DNA of 64,000 nt from Rhizobium sp. FKL33 (GCF_005222915.1 NZ_STFX01000019.1:62001-126000); one strand, 5' to 3'. Counted from the stretch's first letter, positions 1 through 10,979 are shown. Program-made: numbers and translations. Notes: generated from the sequence alone by a model not told the origin.

Positions 1-210
1 CAGGCCGACATCGGCCGCATCCAGGCCCGCGGAGACCAAATCCGTTTCTCCAAGCGCGGCATCGGAAGCAGAGGAGGGTTCGGGAGGCGACGGATCGGCA
101 GCCGGCGGCGGCGCGTCGATGCGCGGCTTCACCTCTAACGACGCGTCAATGGTCGGAGGTTTTTGCTTTATCCAGAAGGGTATGACTGGCCCCAACAGAC
201 TTGCTTTCAT
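1..210 (-). CDS. Hypothetical protein, N-terminal part only
   Basis: An open frame runs from an ATG at 210 leftward off the window edge, giving at least 70 codons with no stop. A purine-rich AGGGAAA lies 8 bases upstream of the ATG as a possible ribosome site. The visible residues begin MKASLLGPVIPFW and then become rich in Pro, Ala, Asp and Glu, suggesting a low-complexity, probably disordered N-terminal region. I do not recognise a family. It would be transcribed away from trmL's upstream side, in the same direction as trmL. Codon use (GC-rich third positions) looks like that of its neighbours, which supports real coding. Confidence 0.5.
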   Translation of the reverse strand, partial: MKASLLGPVIPFWIKQKPPTIDASLEVKPRIDAPPPAADPSPPEPSSASDAALGETDLVSAGLDAADVGL

Positions 211-285
211 GGATCGGTTTCCCTGTTTGGGAAAACAATAAGGACACTGCCTCGCCATTCCGTGAAAATAAGTAGTAAATAATAT

Positions 286-753
286 TCAAATGCCGCCGAA
301 ACCTGTCTGGCGCAACGCTTCGCCGGCGATCATCGCCGCCGACATCGCCACATTGATCGACCGGCGACCCTCCCGCATCGGAATGAGGATGCGGGCGTCG
401 GCTGTGTCGTGGACGTGATCTGGCACGCCGGCGCTTTCGCGGCCGAACAGCAGGATATCGCCGGCGGCAAAGGAGAAATCGGTATAGGGCAGGGCCGCCT
501 TGGTGGAGGCGAGAACCAGCCGTCGGCCCTGCTCGGCCCGCCAGGCTTCGAAATGCGCCCAGTCGATATGTCGGTTGAGGCTTGCCGCCTCAAGATAGTC
601 GAGGCCGGCGCGGCGCAGATTGCGGTCCGAGGAATCGAAGCCGGCAGGCTCGATGAGTTCCACCGTGAGACCGAGACAGGCGGCGAGCCGCAGGACCGTT
701 CCTGTGTTGCCGGCGATATCGGGCTGATAGAGCGCGATCGACAAACCCGCCAT
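286..753 (-). CDS. trmL: tRNA (cytidine/uridine-2'-O-)-methyltransferase TrmL
   Basis: This 155-residue SPOUT-class methyltransferase is expected to methylate the 2'-O of the wobble base 34 in tRNA-Leu, using S-adenosylmethionine in the cytoplasm. The start at 753 gives MAGLSIALYQPDIAGNTG, the usual TrmL N-terminus with the NTG motif, while the longer frame upstream looks non-coding. Further family motifs are LFGRESAGVP around residue 105 and the C-terminal IPMREGRRSINVAMSAA knot that binds the cofactor. Length matches the family. In many Rhizobiales trmL lies next to petA; here the ABC transporter block separates them. Confidence 0.93.
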   Translation of the reverse strand: MAGLSIALYQPDIAGNTGTVLRLAACLGLTVELIEPAGFDSSDRNLRRAGLDYLEAASLNRHIDWAHFEAWRAEQGRRLVLASTKAALPYTDFSFAAGDILLFGRESAGVPDHVHDTADARILIPMREGRRSINVAMSAAMIAGEALRQTGFGGI

Positions 754-928
754 GGCGCTTTCATCCTCTGTTTTGCTGCGATGGCGGACGGGTAGCGTCT
801 CTGTGCCCAAATGGCAACATTCGGCTGATGGAAGATGTTTCTCGCGCGAAACGGCAATGCCGGGGCTGGCGAAATCTCCGATTTGAGGTTAGTTAAGATC
901 CTGTTTTAACGCGGTTAGGGAGGACGCT

Positions 929-985
929 ATGGATAACATCGCTGTGGTCGGCGTTCTCATTGCTTGGCGCGCGCTTCGCCGCTGA
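929..985 (+). CDS. Possible 18-residue small protein or leader peptide
   Basis: A short ORF MDNIAVVGVLIAWRALRR is preceded by a strong GGGAGGA ribosome site 5 bases upstream of its ATG. It has a hydrophobic core followed by a basic end, like a tiny membrane peptide. It lies in the 342-base gap between trmL and the first ABC exporter, 110 bases before the exporter start. An inverted repeat GTTAA-N9-TTAAC (892-910) sits just upstream of its ribosome site. The remainder of this gap shows no other gene. Translation is inferred only from the ribosome site and composition. Confidence 0.35.
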   Translation: MDNIAVVGVLIAWRALRR

Positions 986-1095
986 ATCTTCCCCGCGCTT
1001 TCTCTTTTTATAAAAAATCTGCCTTGCCGCCGGCGCAGTTGCGTCTTGAGCTTCATCCGTAGTGAAGCGCGGCAGCCTCCAATGGAGACATCGTC

Positions 1096-2949
<1,854 letters not shown>

Positions 2950-2965
2950 GCCCGCAGCCAATCGC

Positions 2966-3295
2966 TCACTCCGCCGCCTCGGATCCCGTCAGGTCCGGGG
3001 CGGTTTTTTGTTCCGCAGCGGCGACGGTGAGGCGGTAGCCGAGCGCGGCCAAGACCGCCAGCAACGATTTCAAGCTGGGGTTGCCCTCTTCGGAGAAACT
3101 GCGATAGAGGGCCTCCCGCGCAAGTCCGGTTTCCGACGCTAGGCGGCTCATGCCGGCGGCGCGAGCGACGATTCCGATAGCGTGCGCGATATAACGGGGA
3201 TCCCCCGTCTCGAACGCGTCATCCAGAAAATAGGTTTTCGCCTCGTCGCTGTCGAGATATTCGGCCGGGTCGAATACCGTCAGTTCTTCCGCCAT
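2966..3295 (-). CDS. higA: HigA-type antitoxin (addiction module antidote)
   Basis: This 109-residue protein matches the 'putative addiction module antidote' class: an N-terminal segment (FDPAEYLDSDEAKTYFLDDA) that wraps the toxin, then a Cro/CI-type helix-turn-helix (ARAAGMSRLASETGLAREALYR, about residues 45-66). The start at 3295 follows the toxin stop by one base, so the pair is translationally coupled, toxin first, the HigBA order. It should neutralise the toxin and repress its own promoter through the palindrome at 3593-3612. The gene sits between two ABC exporters read in the opposite direction, which suggests insertion of the module. Confidence 0.85.
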   Translation of the reverse strand: MAEELTVFDPAEYLDSDEAKTYFLDDAFETGDPRYIAHAIGIVARAAGMSRLASETGLAREALYRSFSEEGNPSLKSLLAVLAALGYRLTVAAAEQKTAPDLTGSEAAE

Positions 3296-3296
3296 G

Positions 3297-3593
3297 TCAG
3301 AACTCCAAATTGTTGAGCATTGATTTCGCTCGTTCAATGTCCCGCTTCTGGCTTCCCTTGTCTCCGCCGCACAGGAGGATCACAATCTTTCCACTGCGTC
3401 GAGTAAAGTAGATCCGTAAGCCCGGTCCTTGGTGAATGCGCATTTCCCAGAGACCTTCGCTCAAGTGCTTCACATCGCCAGCGTGCCCTGCGCCGAGCCG
3501 GGCGACCCGTGCGGTGATCGCCGCTGTCATGGAGGGTTCCCGTATGTCGCACAACCATTTGCGAAAGGTTTTAGTCTGGACGATCTCAAGCAT
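3297..3593 (-). CDS. higB: HigB/RelE-type toxin (Gp49-like)
   Basis: This 98-residue RelE/ParE-superfamily toxin starts MLEIVQTKTFRKWL and contains the diagnostic GLWEMRIHQGPGLRIYFTR and ILLCGGDKGSQKRDI segments of Gp49-like addiction killers. Such proteins cleave mRNA on the ribosome. The start codon at 3593 lies inside a perfect inverted repeat, placing the operator over the translation start. Basic residues expected for RNA cleavage are retained and there is no truncation, so it should be active. It is encoded first in the operon, ahead of the antitoxin. Confidence 0.87.
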   Translation of the reverse strand: MLEIVQTKTFRKWLCDIREPSMTAAITARVARLGAGHAGDVKHLSEGLWEMRIHQGPGLRIYFTRRSGKIVILLCGGDKGSQKRDIERAKSMLNNLEF

Positions 3594-3612
3594 TGTAACC
3601 CATATGTTACAA
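3593..3612 (-). promoter_or_regulatory. Perfect 7-6-7 palindrome, likely HigA operator
   Basis: TTGTAAC (3593-3599) and GTTACAA (3606-3612) are exact inverted repeats separated by six bases. The left arm overlaps the toxin ATG. TA antitoxins of this class bind such palindromes for autoregulation; assignment to HigA is inference from position. Confidence 0.6.
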
Positions 3613-3758
3613 ATAATGAAGGGAACTTTGAAACAATATCGCGGAGCCAACTGCTCCAGACTATAATGGCCATGATCAGCCATTGGGCCAAGGCGTCAAT
3701 ATCGGCGTATCAGAGACTCCGTCCTTGTACCGCCATCAAAAGTCTTTATAGCCCCATC

Positions 3759-5615
3759 ATGATCTTTCGCTCCATTTCCCGGCTGTTCGAAGGCTGGATC
3801 GATCCGTTTCGTCCCCGCGCCGATTATCGTCCGCCCGAAAAGGCGCTGGCCTTCGTTTGGCATTTCGTCTCCCAGGCCAAAGGCGCCTTTTTCGCCATGC
3901 TCGCGCTCGGCGGCGTGGTGGCGATGCTGGAGGCCGGGCTGTTCTGGTTCACCGGCCGGCTCGTCGACATTCTCGACGCCGCCAAGCCTGCCGATGGCTG
4001 GGCGGGCCTCATCGGCAGTCATGGTCTCGACCTTATCGGCATGGCCTTCATCGTGCTGGTCGTGCGCTTTCTCGCCATCGCGCTCGGCGCTTTGGTGGAG
4101 GAGCAGACGGTGGTGCCGGGCTTTTTCAATCTCGTGCGTTGGCAGGCGCATGCGCAGGTGTCGCGCCAGTCGCTGACCTTCTTCAACAACGAATCCTCCG
4201 GTCGCGTGGTCAGCAAGGTCTGGTCCGCGGGCCAAGCCACCGGCGATCTCATGGTGTCGCTGTTGCAGGTCGTCTGGTTCATGCTCGTCTACACCATGAC
4301 GACGCTGACGCTGATCACCAGCCTCGATCTCAGGCTCGGCGGCATCGTCGCGGCCTGGATCGTCGTCTTCGGCCTGCTCGCCCGCTATTTCGTGCCGCGC
4401 GTGCGCAAGCATGCCCGGGAGACGGCGGAAATGTCGTCGATGATCAATGGCCGCCTGACCGACAGCTACGCCAATATCCAGACGCTGAAGCTGTTCAGCC
4501 GGGAAGAAGACAACGACCGCTTCATCAGCGACGGTTTCGAGCAGTTTCGGCAGACGCTGATCCGCTTCACCCGCCATCTGACCGGCATCCGCGCCTCGCT
4601 CGCATTCCTCTCGGGTCTGATGATCACCGCCATCGGCGCCATGGCGATAGATCTCTGGATGCGCGGCGAGATCACCACGGGATCCGTCGCGTTCACGCTC
4701 GGCCTCGTGCTGCGCATGAACATGCTGCTCGGCCGCATGATGGGCCAGTTCAACGCGGTGATGCGGAATATCGGCACGATCCAGAATTCCGCCGAGATGT
4801 TGTCGGCGCCCATCACCCTCACCGACAAGCCTGGCGCGCCTGAACTCATCATGCGCGAACCCTCGATCCGCTTCGAGGATATCCGCTTTCACTATGGCCG
4901 CGAGGCGGGCGTGATCGAGGGGCTGTCGCTGGAAATCAGGGCAGGGGAGCGGGTCGGCATCGTCGGGCGCTCTGGGGCGGGCAAGTCGACCCTCGTCAAT
5001 CTGCTGCTGCGCTTCTACGACGTGCAGGGCGGCCGCATTCTCGTCTCCGGGCAGGATGTGCGGGAGGTCAAGCAGGAAAGCCTGCGCAAGCATATCGGCA
5101 TGGTCACACAGGACACGGCGCTGCTCAACCGTTCGATCCGCGACAATATCCTGTTCGGCCAATCCGATGCGACGGATGCGGCGATGGTCCGAGCCGCAGC
5201 GGAGGCCGAAGCCGATGGCTTCATCGCCGAACTGGTGGATTACAAGGGACGCAAGGGTTATGACGCCCATGTCGGCGAGCGCGGGGTCAAATTGTCCGGC
5301 GGCCAGCGCCAGCGCGTGGCGATTGCCCGCATGCTGCTCAAGGACGCGCCGATCCTCGTCTTCGACGAGCCGACTTCGGCGCTCGATTCCGAAGTCGAGG
5401 CGGCGATCCAGGACAATCTGGAGCGCCAGATGCAGGGCAAGACGGTGCTGGTCATCGCCCACCGCCTGTCCACCATTTCCCACCTCGATCGGCTCGTGGT
5501 CATCGATGGCGGAAAGATCGTCGAAGAAGGCGCCCATGAGACGTTGATCGCCCAAGGCGGCATCTATGCGGATCTCTGGGCGCGGCAATCCGGTGGGTTC
5601 ATCGCGCCCGACTGA
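3759..5615 (+). CDS. ABC exporter, fused permease and ATPase (paralogue)
   Basis: This 618-residue exporter half is closely similar in layout to the protein encoded at 1096-2949. It has six predicted helices, then Walker A GRSGAGKST near residue 404, LSGGQRQR near 512 and Walker B ILVFDEPTSALD near 530. I chose the ATG at 3759 (MIFRSISRLFEGW) because it aligns with the paralogue's start. The same frame stays open back to 3429, but that stretch is antisense to the toxin gene. No clear ribosome site precedes it. The two genes are probably an ancient tandem duplication later split by the TA module. Confidence 0.88.
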   Translation: MIFRSISRLFEGWIDPFRPRADYRPPEKALAFVWHFVSQAKGAFFAMLALGGVVAMLEAGLFWFTGRLVDILDAAKPADGWAGLIGSHGLDLIGMAFIVLVVRFLAIALGALVEEQTVVPGFFNLVRWQAHAQVSRQSLTFFNNESSGRVVSKVWSAGQATGDLMVSLLQVVWFMLVYTMTTLTLITSLDLRLGGIVAAWIVVFGLLARYFVPRVRKHARETAEMSSMINGRLTDSYANIQTLKLFSREEDNDRFISDGFEQFRQTLIRFTRHLTGIRASLAFLSGLMITAIGAMAIDLWMRGEITTGSVAFTLGLVLRMNMLLGRMMGQFNAVMRNIGTIQNSAEMLSAPITLTDKPGAPELIMREPSIRFEDIRFHYGREAGVIEGLSLEIRAGERVGIVGRSGAGKSTLVNLLLRFYDVQGGRILVSGQDVREVKQESLRKHIGMVTQDTALLNRSIRDNILFGQSDATDAAMVRAAAEAEADGFIAELVDYKGRKGYDAHVGERGVKLSGGQRQRVAIARMLLKDAPILVFDEPTSALDSEVEAAIQDNLERQMQGKTVLVIAHRLSTISHLDRLVVIDGGKIVEEGAHETLIAQGGIYADLWARQSGGFIAPD

Positions 5616-5621
5616 CGGCCC

Positions 5622-6554
5622 TCATTCGTCCCAGACGATCTCGCTGATCAGGCCGTAATGGTTCGAGCCGATCGGATCGGGGATGCGCTCGAGCGAAGCG
5701 ATCTTCACGCCGCCGCGGGTGAAGACATGGTCGATCGCCATGCCGATCAGCGGCAACGCGACCGGCCAGGTGTTCGGCTCGGTCTCTGCCGTCCGGAGGC
5801 CGGTCCTGCGCAGGAAGGCGCGGATGTCGGAGAGCAGGATCGAGGCGTTGAAATCGCCCGCGAGCACCATGGGGCCCGAATAGGCCTCGAGGCGGCGGGC
5901 GACCTGCGCCAGTTCGATCTCATGGAAATTGTCGAAATACGGCTTGGTCAGGTGGACATTGGCGAAATTCACCACGCGGCCGTCGAAATCGATGCTGGCG
6001 AGCATCAGCCGGTCGCGATAGATCGGGCTGGCGGTAAACACCTCGCCGCGCAGGAAGGGCCGTTTCGACCAGAGAGACTGATCGCAGGTGATTGTCTTGG
6101 CGCCGCAGCCGAGCCGATAGGGATAGACTGCCTTGATGCGATCGATCTCGGGCCCGATCGGCGCCGATTCCTGGATGAAGACGACATCGGCTCCGGAGCC
6201 GATGATGTAATCGGCGATGCGCGGACCGCCCGGACCGTTATTCCCCATGATATTGAAGGATAGGAAACGCAAAAGCGGCTTGGCGTTTTGCGCTCTCACA
6301 GGCTCCTGACGGAACTCTCCGAGCATGAAAACGCCATGAGCGCCGATCGCCACGGCGAGCGCCATCATCAGCGCCGCGATCACGTTGCGATGCAGCAGGA
6401 ATGCGAAACCGGCGATCAGAAAAGCCAAGATCGCCGCCTGCACTTGAAAACTAGAAATTGTAAAAAATATCCATGAATTCGAGATATATCTGCCAGTTAA
6501 CGCGATCAGCAGCAGCGCCGAAAGCGTGCCGAAAATGGTCGAAATCGTCTTCAT
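5622..6554 (-). CDS. Endonuclease/exonuclease/phosphatase-family membrane protein
   Basis: This 310-residue protein has three hydrophobic helices at the N-terminus (about residues 5-90), then an EEP-fold domain facing the periplasm. Catalytic-site motifs are recognisable: LSFNI, FIQES with the metal-binding Glu, NVHLTKP, AGDFNAS and AIDHVF. The last SDH motif reads SNHYGL, an Asp-to-Asn change at a position that usually orients the catalytic His. Members include phosphodiesterases and DNase-like enzymes, so the substrate is unknown. It converges with the ABC exporter, only six bases apart. Confidence 0.75.
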   Translation of the reverse strand: MKTISTIFGTLSALLLIALTGRYISNSWIFFTISSFQVQAAILAFLIAGFAFLLHRNVIAALMMALAVAIGAHGVFMLGEFRQEPVRAQNAKPLLRFLSFNIMGNNGPGGPRIADYIIGSGADVVFIQESAPIGPEIDRIKAVYPYRLGCGAKTITCDQSLWSKRPFLRGEVFTASPIYRDRLMLASIDFDGRVVNFANVHLTKPYFDNFHEIELAQVARRLEAYSGPMVLAGDFNASILLSDIRAFLRRTGLRTAETEPNTWPVALPLIGMAIDHVFTRGGVKIASLERIPDPIGSNHYGLISEIVWDE

Positions 6555-6857
6555 GATCCGGGCTCAAAATTATTGCGCTGCAGCGCGCTACCATCTGGGA
6601 ATGTCGGGCGCAATTGCGATTTGTCAAACGCTGATGCGCCGAGGATCTTATTTTGCGCAGATTGCGGCGAAGAAGTGGGAAACTGGTCCCGACCGCCGCG
6701 ACAATCTGCCCCCATCCCATTGCCAACCCTAGACTTAATCTGCAATCAAGCATAGAACGCAATTTGAAAGTTGGGGAATCTAAGGCCGTATCGCGGCTGT
6801 CGGAGAACTTTCATCTAATCTGGTTTAAATCGACTCTGCGCAAAGGATGGGAAAACC
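6555..6857 (+). promoter_or_regulatory. Intergenic leader of petABC
   Basis: This 303-base gap separates divergent genes and must hold the promoters of petABC and of the EEP-fold protein. I see no convincing ORF, RNA gene or terminator in it. An AAGGATGGGA ribosome site lies just before the petA GTG start. Confidence 0.4.
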
Positions 6858-7436
6858 GTGAGCGGACACGAGACGACAAGCGGGGATGCAGGCGGGCCGA
6901 CCCGTCGCGATTTTCTTTACCTCACGACAGGCATGGCGGGCGCGGTCGGCGCCGCAGCTGTCGCCTGGCCTTTCATCGATCAGATGCGCCCTGATGCGTC
7001 TACTTTGGCTCTCGCCTCCATCGAAGTGGATGTCGGCGCGCTCGAGCCCGGCATGTCGCTGACGGCGAAGTGGCGCGGCAAGCCGATCTTCATCCGCAAC
7101 CGCACGCCGGAAGAAGTCGAAGCCGCCAACAAGGTCGCTCTGGCGGATCTCAAGGATCCGGTCGCGCGCAACGGCAATCTGCCGCCCGACGCGCAGGCGA
7201 CGGACGTCGATCGTTCGGCCGGCAAAGGCAAGGAAAACTGGATTGTGATGATTGGCTCCTGTACCCATCTAGGCTGCGTCCCGCTCGGACAATCCGGCGA
7301 TTTCGGCGGATGGTTCTGTCCCTGCCATGGCTCGCATTACGATACTGCGGGCCGCATCAGAAAAGGCCCGGCGCCGCAGAACCTTGCGATCCCGACCTAT
7401 TCCTTCGTTTCCGACACTGTGATCAAGATCGGCTAA
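6858..7436 (+). CDS. petA: Ubiquinol-cytochrome c reductase Rieske iron-sulfur subunit
   Basis: This 192-residue protein carries the high-potential [2Fe-2S] cluster of complex III, passing electrons from ubiquinol to cytochrome c1 at the periplasmic face. A twin-arginine-type anchor (PTRRDFLYLTTG, residues 14-25) precedes a single helix. Cluster ligands lie in CTHLGC (about 134-139) and CPCHGSHYD (about 154-162). A GTG start at 6858 with an upstream AAGGA is used. It is first in petABC, 15 bases before petB. Confidence 0.96.
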   Translation: MSGHETTSGDAGGPTRRDFLYLTTGMAGAVGAAAVAWPFIDQMRPDASTLALASIEVDVGALEPGMSLTAKWRGKPIFIRNRTPEEVEAANKVALADLKDPVARNGNLPPDAQATDVDRSAGKGKENWIVMIGSCTHLGCVPLGQSGDFGGWFCPCHGSHYDTAGRIRKGPAPQNLAIPTYSFVSDTVIKIG

Positions 7437-7451
7437 GGGGGGCTGCGGATC

Positions 7452-8711
7452 ATGAGCGCTGAACATCACTCGACCTACGAGCCGCGCACGGCTCTTACCA
7501 AATTCATCGATTCGCGGCTGCCATTGCCGCGCCTGATGTATGATTCCTTCATTGCCTATCCGGTGCCACGCAATCTGAACTTCGCTTATACGTTCGGGGC
7601 GATGCTCGCGGTCATGCTGATCGTCCAGATCCTGACGGGCGTCGTGCTCGCCATGCATTACGCAGCTGAAACGACGGTGGCTTTCTCCTCCGTCGAAAAA
7701 ATCATGCGCGACGTCAATCACGGCTGGTTGCTGCGCTATATGCACGCAAACGGCGCGTCGTTCTTCTTCATCGCGGTCTATCTGCATATCGCCCGCGGCC
7801 TTTATTACGGCTCCTACAAGGCGCCGCGCGAAATCCTCTGGATCCTCGGCGTTGTCATCTATCTGCTGATGATGGCGACCGGCTTTATGGGTTACGTGCT
7901 GCCCTGGGGTCAGATGTCCTTCTGGGGCGCGACCGTCATCACCGGCTTCTTCTCGGCCTTCCCCTTGGTGGGCGAGTGGATCCAGCAGTTCCTGCTCGGC
8001 GGTTTCGCGGTCGACAACCCGACGCTCAACCGCTTCTTTGCGCTGCATTACCTGCTGCCCTTCATGATTGCCGGCGTCGTGATCCTGCATGTCTGGGCCC
8101 TGCATGTGACCGGCCAAACCAACCCGACCGGCGTCGAGGTGAAGTCCAAGACCGACACCGTGCCGTTCACGCCCTATGCAACCATGAAGGACGCCTTCTA
8201 TACGGTGCTCTTCCTTCTCATCTACGCCTATTTCGTCTTCTACATGCCGAACTTCCTCGGCCATCCGGACAACTATATCGAGGCCAACCCGCTGAAGACG
8301 CCTGCGCATATCGTGCCTGAATGGTATTACCTGCCGTTCTACGCCATGCTGCGCGCCATCACCTTCAATGTCGGCCCGATCGACTCCAAGCTCGGCGGCG
8401 TGCTGGTGATGTTCGGCGCGATCATCGTGCTGTTCTTCCTGCCCTGGCTCGACACGTCCAAGGTTCGCTCGGCGGTCTATCGCCCCTGGTACAAGACCTT
8501 CTTCTGGATCTTCGTGGCCAATGCGATCGTCCTCGGCTGGCTGGGCTCGCGTCCTGCGGAAGGCGTGTACGTGATCCTGTCGCAGATCGGCACCGCCTAC
8601 TACTTCGGTTTCTTCCTCGTGATCATGCCGCTTCTCGGCCTGTTCGAGACGCCGCGTCGCATACCGAATTCGATCACGGAAGCCGTGCTCGAAAAGACCG
8701 CCAAGGCCTGA
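7452..8711 (+). CDS. petB: Cytochrome b of the bc1 complex
   Basis: This 419-residue integral membrane protein has eight helices and binds hemes bL and bH together with the quinol-oxidising and quinone-reducing sites of complex III. The two paired His ligands (for example the [12 protein letters not shown] region and the H...[10 protein letters not shown] region) and the [13 protein letters not shown] Qo-site PEWY motif (around residue 295) are present. Length is typical of the fused, non-split alphaproteobacterial form. It lies between petA and petC with short gaps, so it is co-transcribed. Confidence 0.96.
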   Translation: MSAEHHSTYEPRTALTKFIDSRLPLPRLMYDSFIAYPVPRNLNFAYTFGAMLAVMLIVQILTGVVLAMHYAAETTVAFSSVEKIMRDVNHGWLLRYMHANGASFFFIAVYLHIARGLYYGSYKAPREILWILGVVIYLLMMATGFMGYVLPWGQMSFWGATVITGFFSAFPLVGEWIQQFLLGGFAVDNPTLNRFFALHYLLPFMIAGVVILHVWALHVTGQTNPTGVEVKSKTDTVPFTPYATMKDAFYTVLFLLIYAYFVFYMPNFLGHPDNYIEANPLKTPAHIVPEWYYLPFYAMLRAITFNVGPIDSKLGGVLVMFGAIIVLFFLPWLDTSKVRSAVYRPWYKTFFWIFVANAIVLGWLGSRPAEGVYVILSQIGTAYYFGFFLVIMPLLGLFETPRRIPNSITEAVLEKTAKA

Positions 8712-8728
8712 GGGAGAGGATGAGAACC

Positions 8729-9613
8729 ATGAAGACTGTGTTTAAGTCCCTTCTTGCCGCCGCCGTCATCGCGGGCGCCGCCTTCGGCGTCGCCTCGGCG
8801 GCTGAAGAGCACGACCTCAAGGCGCAGGTGGAACACGCCATCGCCGGCGGTCACTTTCCGGTGCTGAAGCCCGAGCAGGAAAACTGGACCTTCGCCGGCA
8901 TTTTCGGCAAGTATGACAAGGCCCAGCTGCAGCGCGGCCTCAAGGTCTACAAGGAAGTCTGTTCGGCTTGCCATTCGATGCATCGGGTGGCCTTCCGCAA
9001 TCTGGAAGATCTCGGCTACACCGAGGCGCAGGTGAAGGCTTTCGCCGCCGAATATGAAGTGCAGGACGGCCCGAATGCGGATGGCGAAATGTACACCCGC
9101 AAGGCTGTGCCGTCGGATTATTTCCCGTCGCCCTTCCCGAACACGGAAGCTGCTGCGGCCGCCAATGGCGGCGCGGCGCCGCCTGATTTCTCGCTGATCG
9201 CCAAGGCGCGCGGCGTGGAGCGCGGCTTCCCGCAGTTCATTCTGGACATGATCCCCCTCGTGGGCGGCTATCAGGAAGGCGGCGCGGACTACATTCACGC
9301 ATTGCTGACCGGCTATCAGGAAGCGCCCGCCGGCGTGGAAGTCGCGGAAGGAACGCATTTCAATCCGCACTTCGTGTCCGGCATCGCGCTCAAGATGGCG
9401 CAGCCTATCTCCGACGATCAGGTGACCTATGACGACGGCTCGCCGCAGACGCTGGACCAGTATGCCCGCGACGTCTCCGCTTTCCTGATGTGGGCCGCCG
9501 AGCCCAAGCTGGAAGAGCGCAAGCGCACCGGCTTCATGGTGATGGTGTTCCTCGCCGCGCTGTTGGGCCTGGTCTATCTGACCAAGAAGTCGGTCTACGC
9601 CAACAAGCATTGA
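8729..9613 (+). CDS. petC: Cytochrome c1 of the bc1 complex
   Basis: This 294-residue protein has a cleaved signal peptide (MKTVFKSLLAAAVIAGAAFG), a CSACH heme-c motif near residue 75, the axial Met in IALKMAQPIS, and a C-terminal anchor helix (GFMVMVFLAALLGLVYL). It accepts electrons from the Rieske centre and gives them to soluble cytochrome c. An in-frame ATG at 8720 abuts the GGGAGAGG ribosome site with no spacer, so the ATG at 8729, nine bases on, is preferred. A strong terminator follows. Confidence 0.95.
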   Translation: MKTVFKSLLAAAVIAGAAFGVASAAEEHDLKAQVEHAIAGGHFPVLKPEQENWTFAGIFGKYDKAQLQRGLKVYKEVCSACHSMHRVAFRNLEDLGYTEAQVKAFAAEYEVQDGPNADGEMYTRKAVPSDYFPSPFPNTEAAAAANGGAAPPDFSLIAKARGVERGFPQFILDMIPLVGGYQEGGADYIHALLTGYQEAPAGVEVAEGTHFNPHFVSGIALKMAQPISDDQVTYDDGSPQTLDQYARDVSAFLMWAAEPKLEERKRTGFMVMVFLAALLGLVYLTKKSVYANKH

Positions 9614-9637
9614 TCGACGGGATACGAAAACATGAGG

Positions 9638-9663
9638 AAGGCGGCTCCCGGGCCGCCTTTTTT
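9638..9663 (+). terminator. Rho-independent terminator after petC
   Basis: An eight-pair stem AAGGCGGC/GCCGCCTT with a six-base loop is followed by a T run through 9663. It lies 25 bases after the petC stop and closes the petABC operon before apt. Confidence 0.9.
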
Positions 9664-9736
9664 GCTGGCGTCGGTGGCTGTCGTTGATATGGTCCCTCCG
9701 CTTCAGCTCTTTGCTCGCAACGGATAGACCTTCACT

Positions 9737-10279
9737 ATGACAAGCCTCCAGGACGATCTCGTTTCCGCCATCCGCAACATTCCGGACTATCCCAAGCCCG
9801 GCATCATGTTCCGCGACATCACCACGCTGCTCGGCAATCCGCGGGCTTTTCGGCGGGCCATCGATGAGCTCGTGCATCCCTATGCCGGGACGAAGATCGA
9901 CAAGATCGCGGGCATCGAGGCGCGCGGCTTCATTCTCGGCGGCGCGATCGCCCATCAGCTGTCCGCCGGCTTCATCCCGATCCGCAAGAAGGGCAAGCTG
10001 CCGCATGACACAGTGCGCATCGCCTACAGCCTGGAATATGGCGTGGACGAGATGGAGATGCATCGCGACGCCCTGCAGCCGGGCGAAAAGGTGATCCTGA
10101 TCGACGATCTCATCGCCACCGGCGGAACCGCCGAGGGCGCCGTCAAGTTGTTGCGGCAGATGGGCGCGGAAATCGTCGCGGCCTGCTTCGTGATCGACCT
10201 GCCGGAACTCGGCGGCCGCAAGAAGCTCGAAGATCTCGGCGTGACCGTGCGCACGCTAATCAGCTTCGACGGCCACTGA
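9737..10279 (+). CDS. apt: Adenine phosphoribosyltransferase
   Basis: This 180-residue type I phosphoribosyltransferase salvages adenine with PRPP to AMP. The PRPP loop [14 protein letters not shown] is at about residues 117-130, and [18 protein letters not shown] at the N-terminus is diagnostic of Apt. [13 protein letters not shown] provides the adenine-side loop. Length fits the family. It follows the petABC terminator by about 70 bases, so it probably has its own promoter; petC-apt adjacency is common in Rhizobiales. Confidence 0.96.
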   Translation: MTSLQDDLVSAIRNIPDYPKPGIMFRDITTLLGNPRAFRRAIDELVHPYAGTKIDKIAGIEARGFILGGAIAHQLSAGFIPIRKKGKLPHDTVRIAYSLEYGVDEMEMHRDALQPGEKVILIDDLIATGGTAEGAVKLLRQMGAEIVAACFVIDLPELGGRKKLEDLGVTVRTLISFDGH

Positions 10280-10315
10280 ACGCCAGCAGGACGCCGCTTT
10301 GGGAGGAGCGCATCA

Positions 10316-10960
10316 ATGAGCAAGACGGCACTGATCTTCTGGGGCGGCTGGGACGGACATACGCCGCGCGAAAGCGCCGAGCGCGTCGCCACGCTGCTTC
10401 GCGCTCATCGTGTCGACGTCACCATAGGCGAGGGCACGAAGACGCTTCTCGAACATGATCTCACGGGCTTCGACCTGATCGTGCCGATGGTGACCATGTC
10501 GACGATCGAGAAGGAGGAAGTCGCGGTGCTTCTGCGCGCCGTCAAGGGCGGCGTCGGACTCGCGGGCTTCCACGGCACGATGGGTGACAGTTTCCGCAAC
10601 GAGGTCGAGTATCAGTTCATGGTCGGCGGCCAATGGGTCGCCCATCCCGGCAATATCATCGACTACCGCGTCACCGTGACCAAGCCGGATGATCCGATTA
10701 TGGCCGGGATCTCGGATTTCCCCTATCGATCCGAGCAGTATTACATGCATGTCGACCCCTCCAACGAGGTGCTGGCGACGACGCGGTTTTCGGGCGAGTA
10801 TCTCGATTTCATCGACGGCGTTGAGATGCCGGTGGTGTGGAAGAAGCGCTTCGGCCAGGGACGCGTCTTCTATTCCTCGCTCGGCCATCAGGCGAGCGAA
10901 TTCGACGTGCCGGAGATGCGGACCATCTTCGAGCGCGGCGCGCTCTGGGCGATGCGGTGA
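10316..10960 (+). CDS. ThuA-like domain protein
   Basis: This 214-residue protein is a class-I-amidotransferase-like ThuA domain: a flavodoxin-like start (KTALIFWGGWDGH), a GVGLAGFHGTMGDSF turn around residue 80, and GRVFYSSLGHQASEF near the end. ThuA proteins are linked to trehalose/sucrose and other sugar use in rhizobia, and the reaction is not settled. No sugar transporter lies near it. It is 36 bases after apt with a GGGAGGAG ribosome site, so it is possibly co-transcribed with apt. Confidence 0.8.
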   Translation: MSKTALIFWGGWDGHTPRESAERVATLLRAHRVDVTIGEGTKTLLEHDLTGFDLIVPMVTMSTIEKEEVAVLLRAVKGGVGLAGFHGTMGDSFRNEVEYQFMVGGQWVAHPGNIIDYRVTVTKPDDPIMAGISDFPYRSEQYYMHVDPSNEVLATTRFSGEYLDFIDGVEMPVVWKKRFGQGRVFYSSLGHQASEFDVPEMRTIFERGALWAMR

Positions 10961-10979
10961 AGGGGTAGCGGTCGCTTTA

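Noticed and set aside
3429-3758. N-terminal extension of the second ABC exporter back to 3429
   Set aside because: It is antisense to the toxin gene and does not align with the paralogous exporter.
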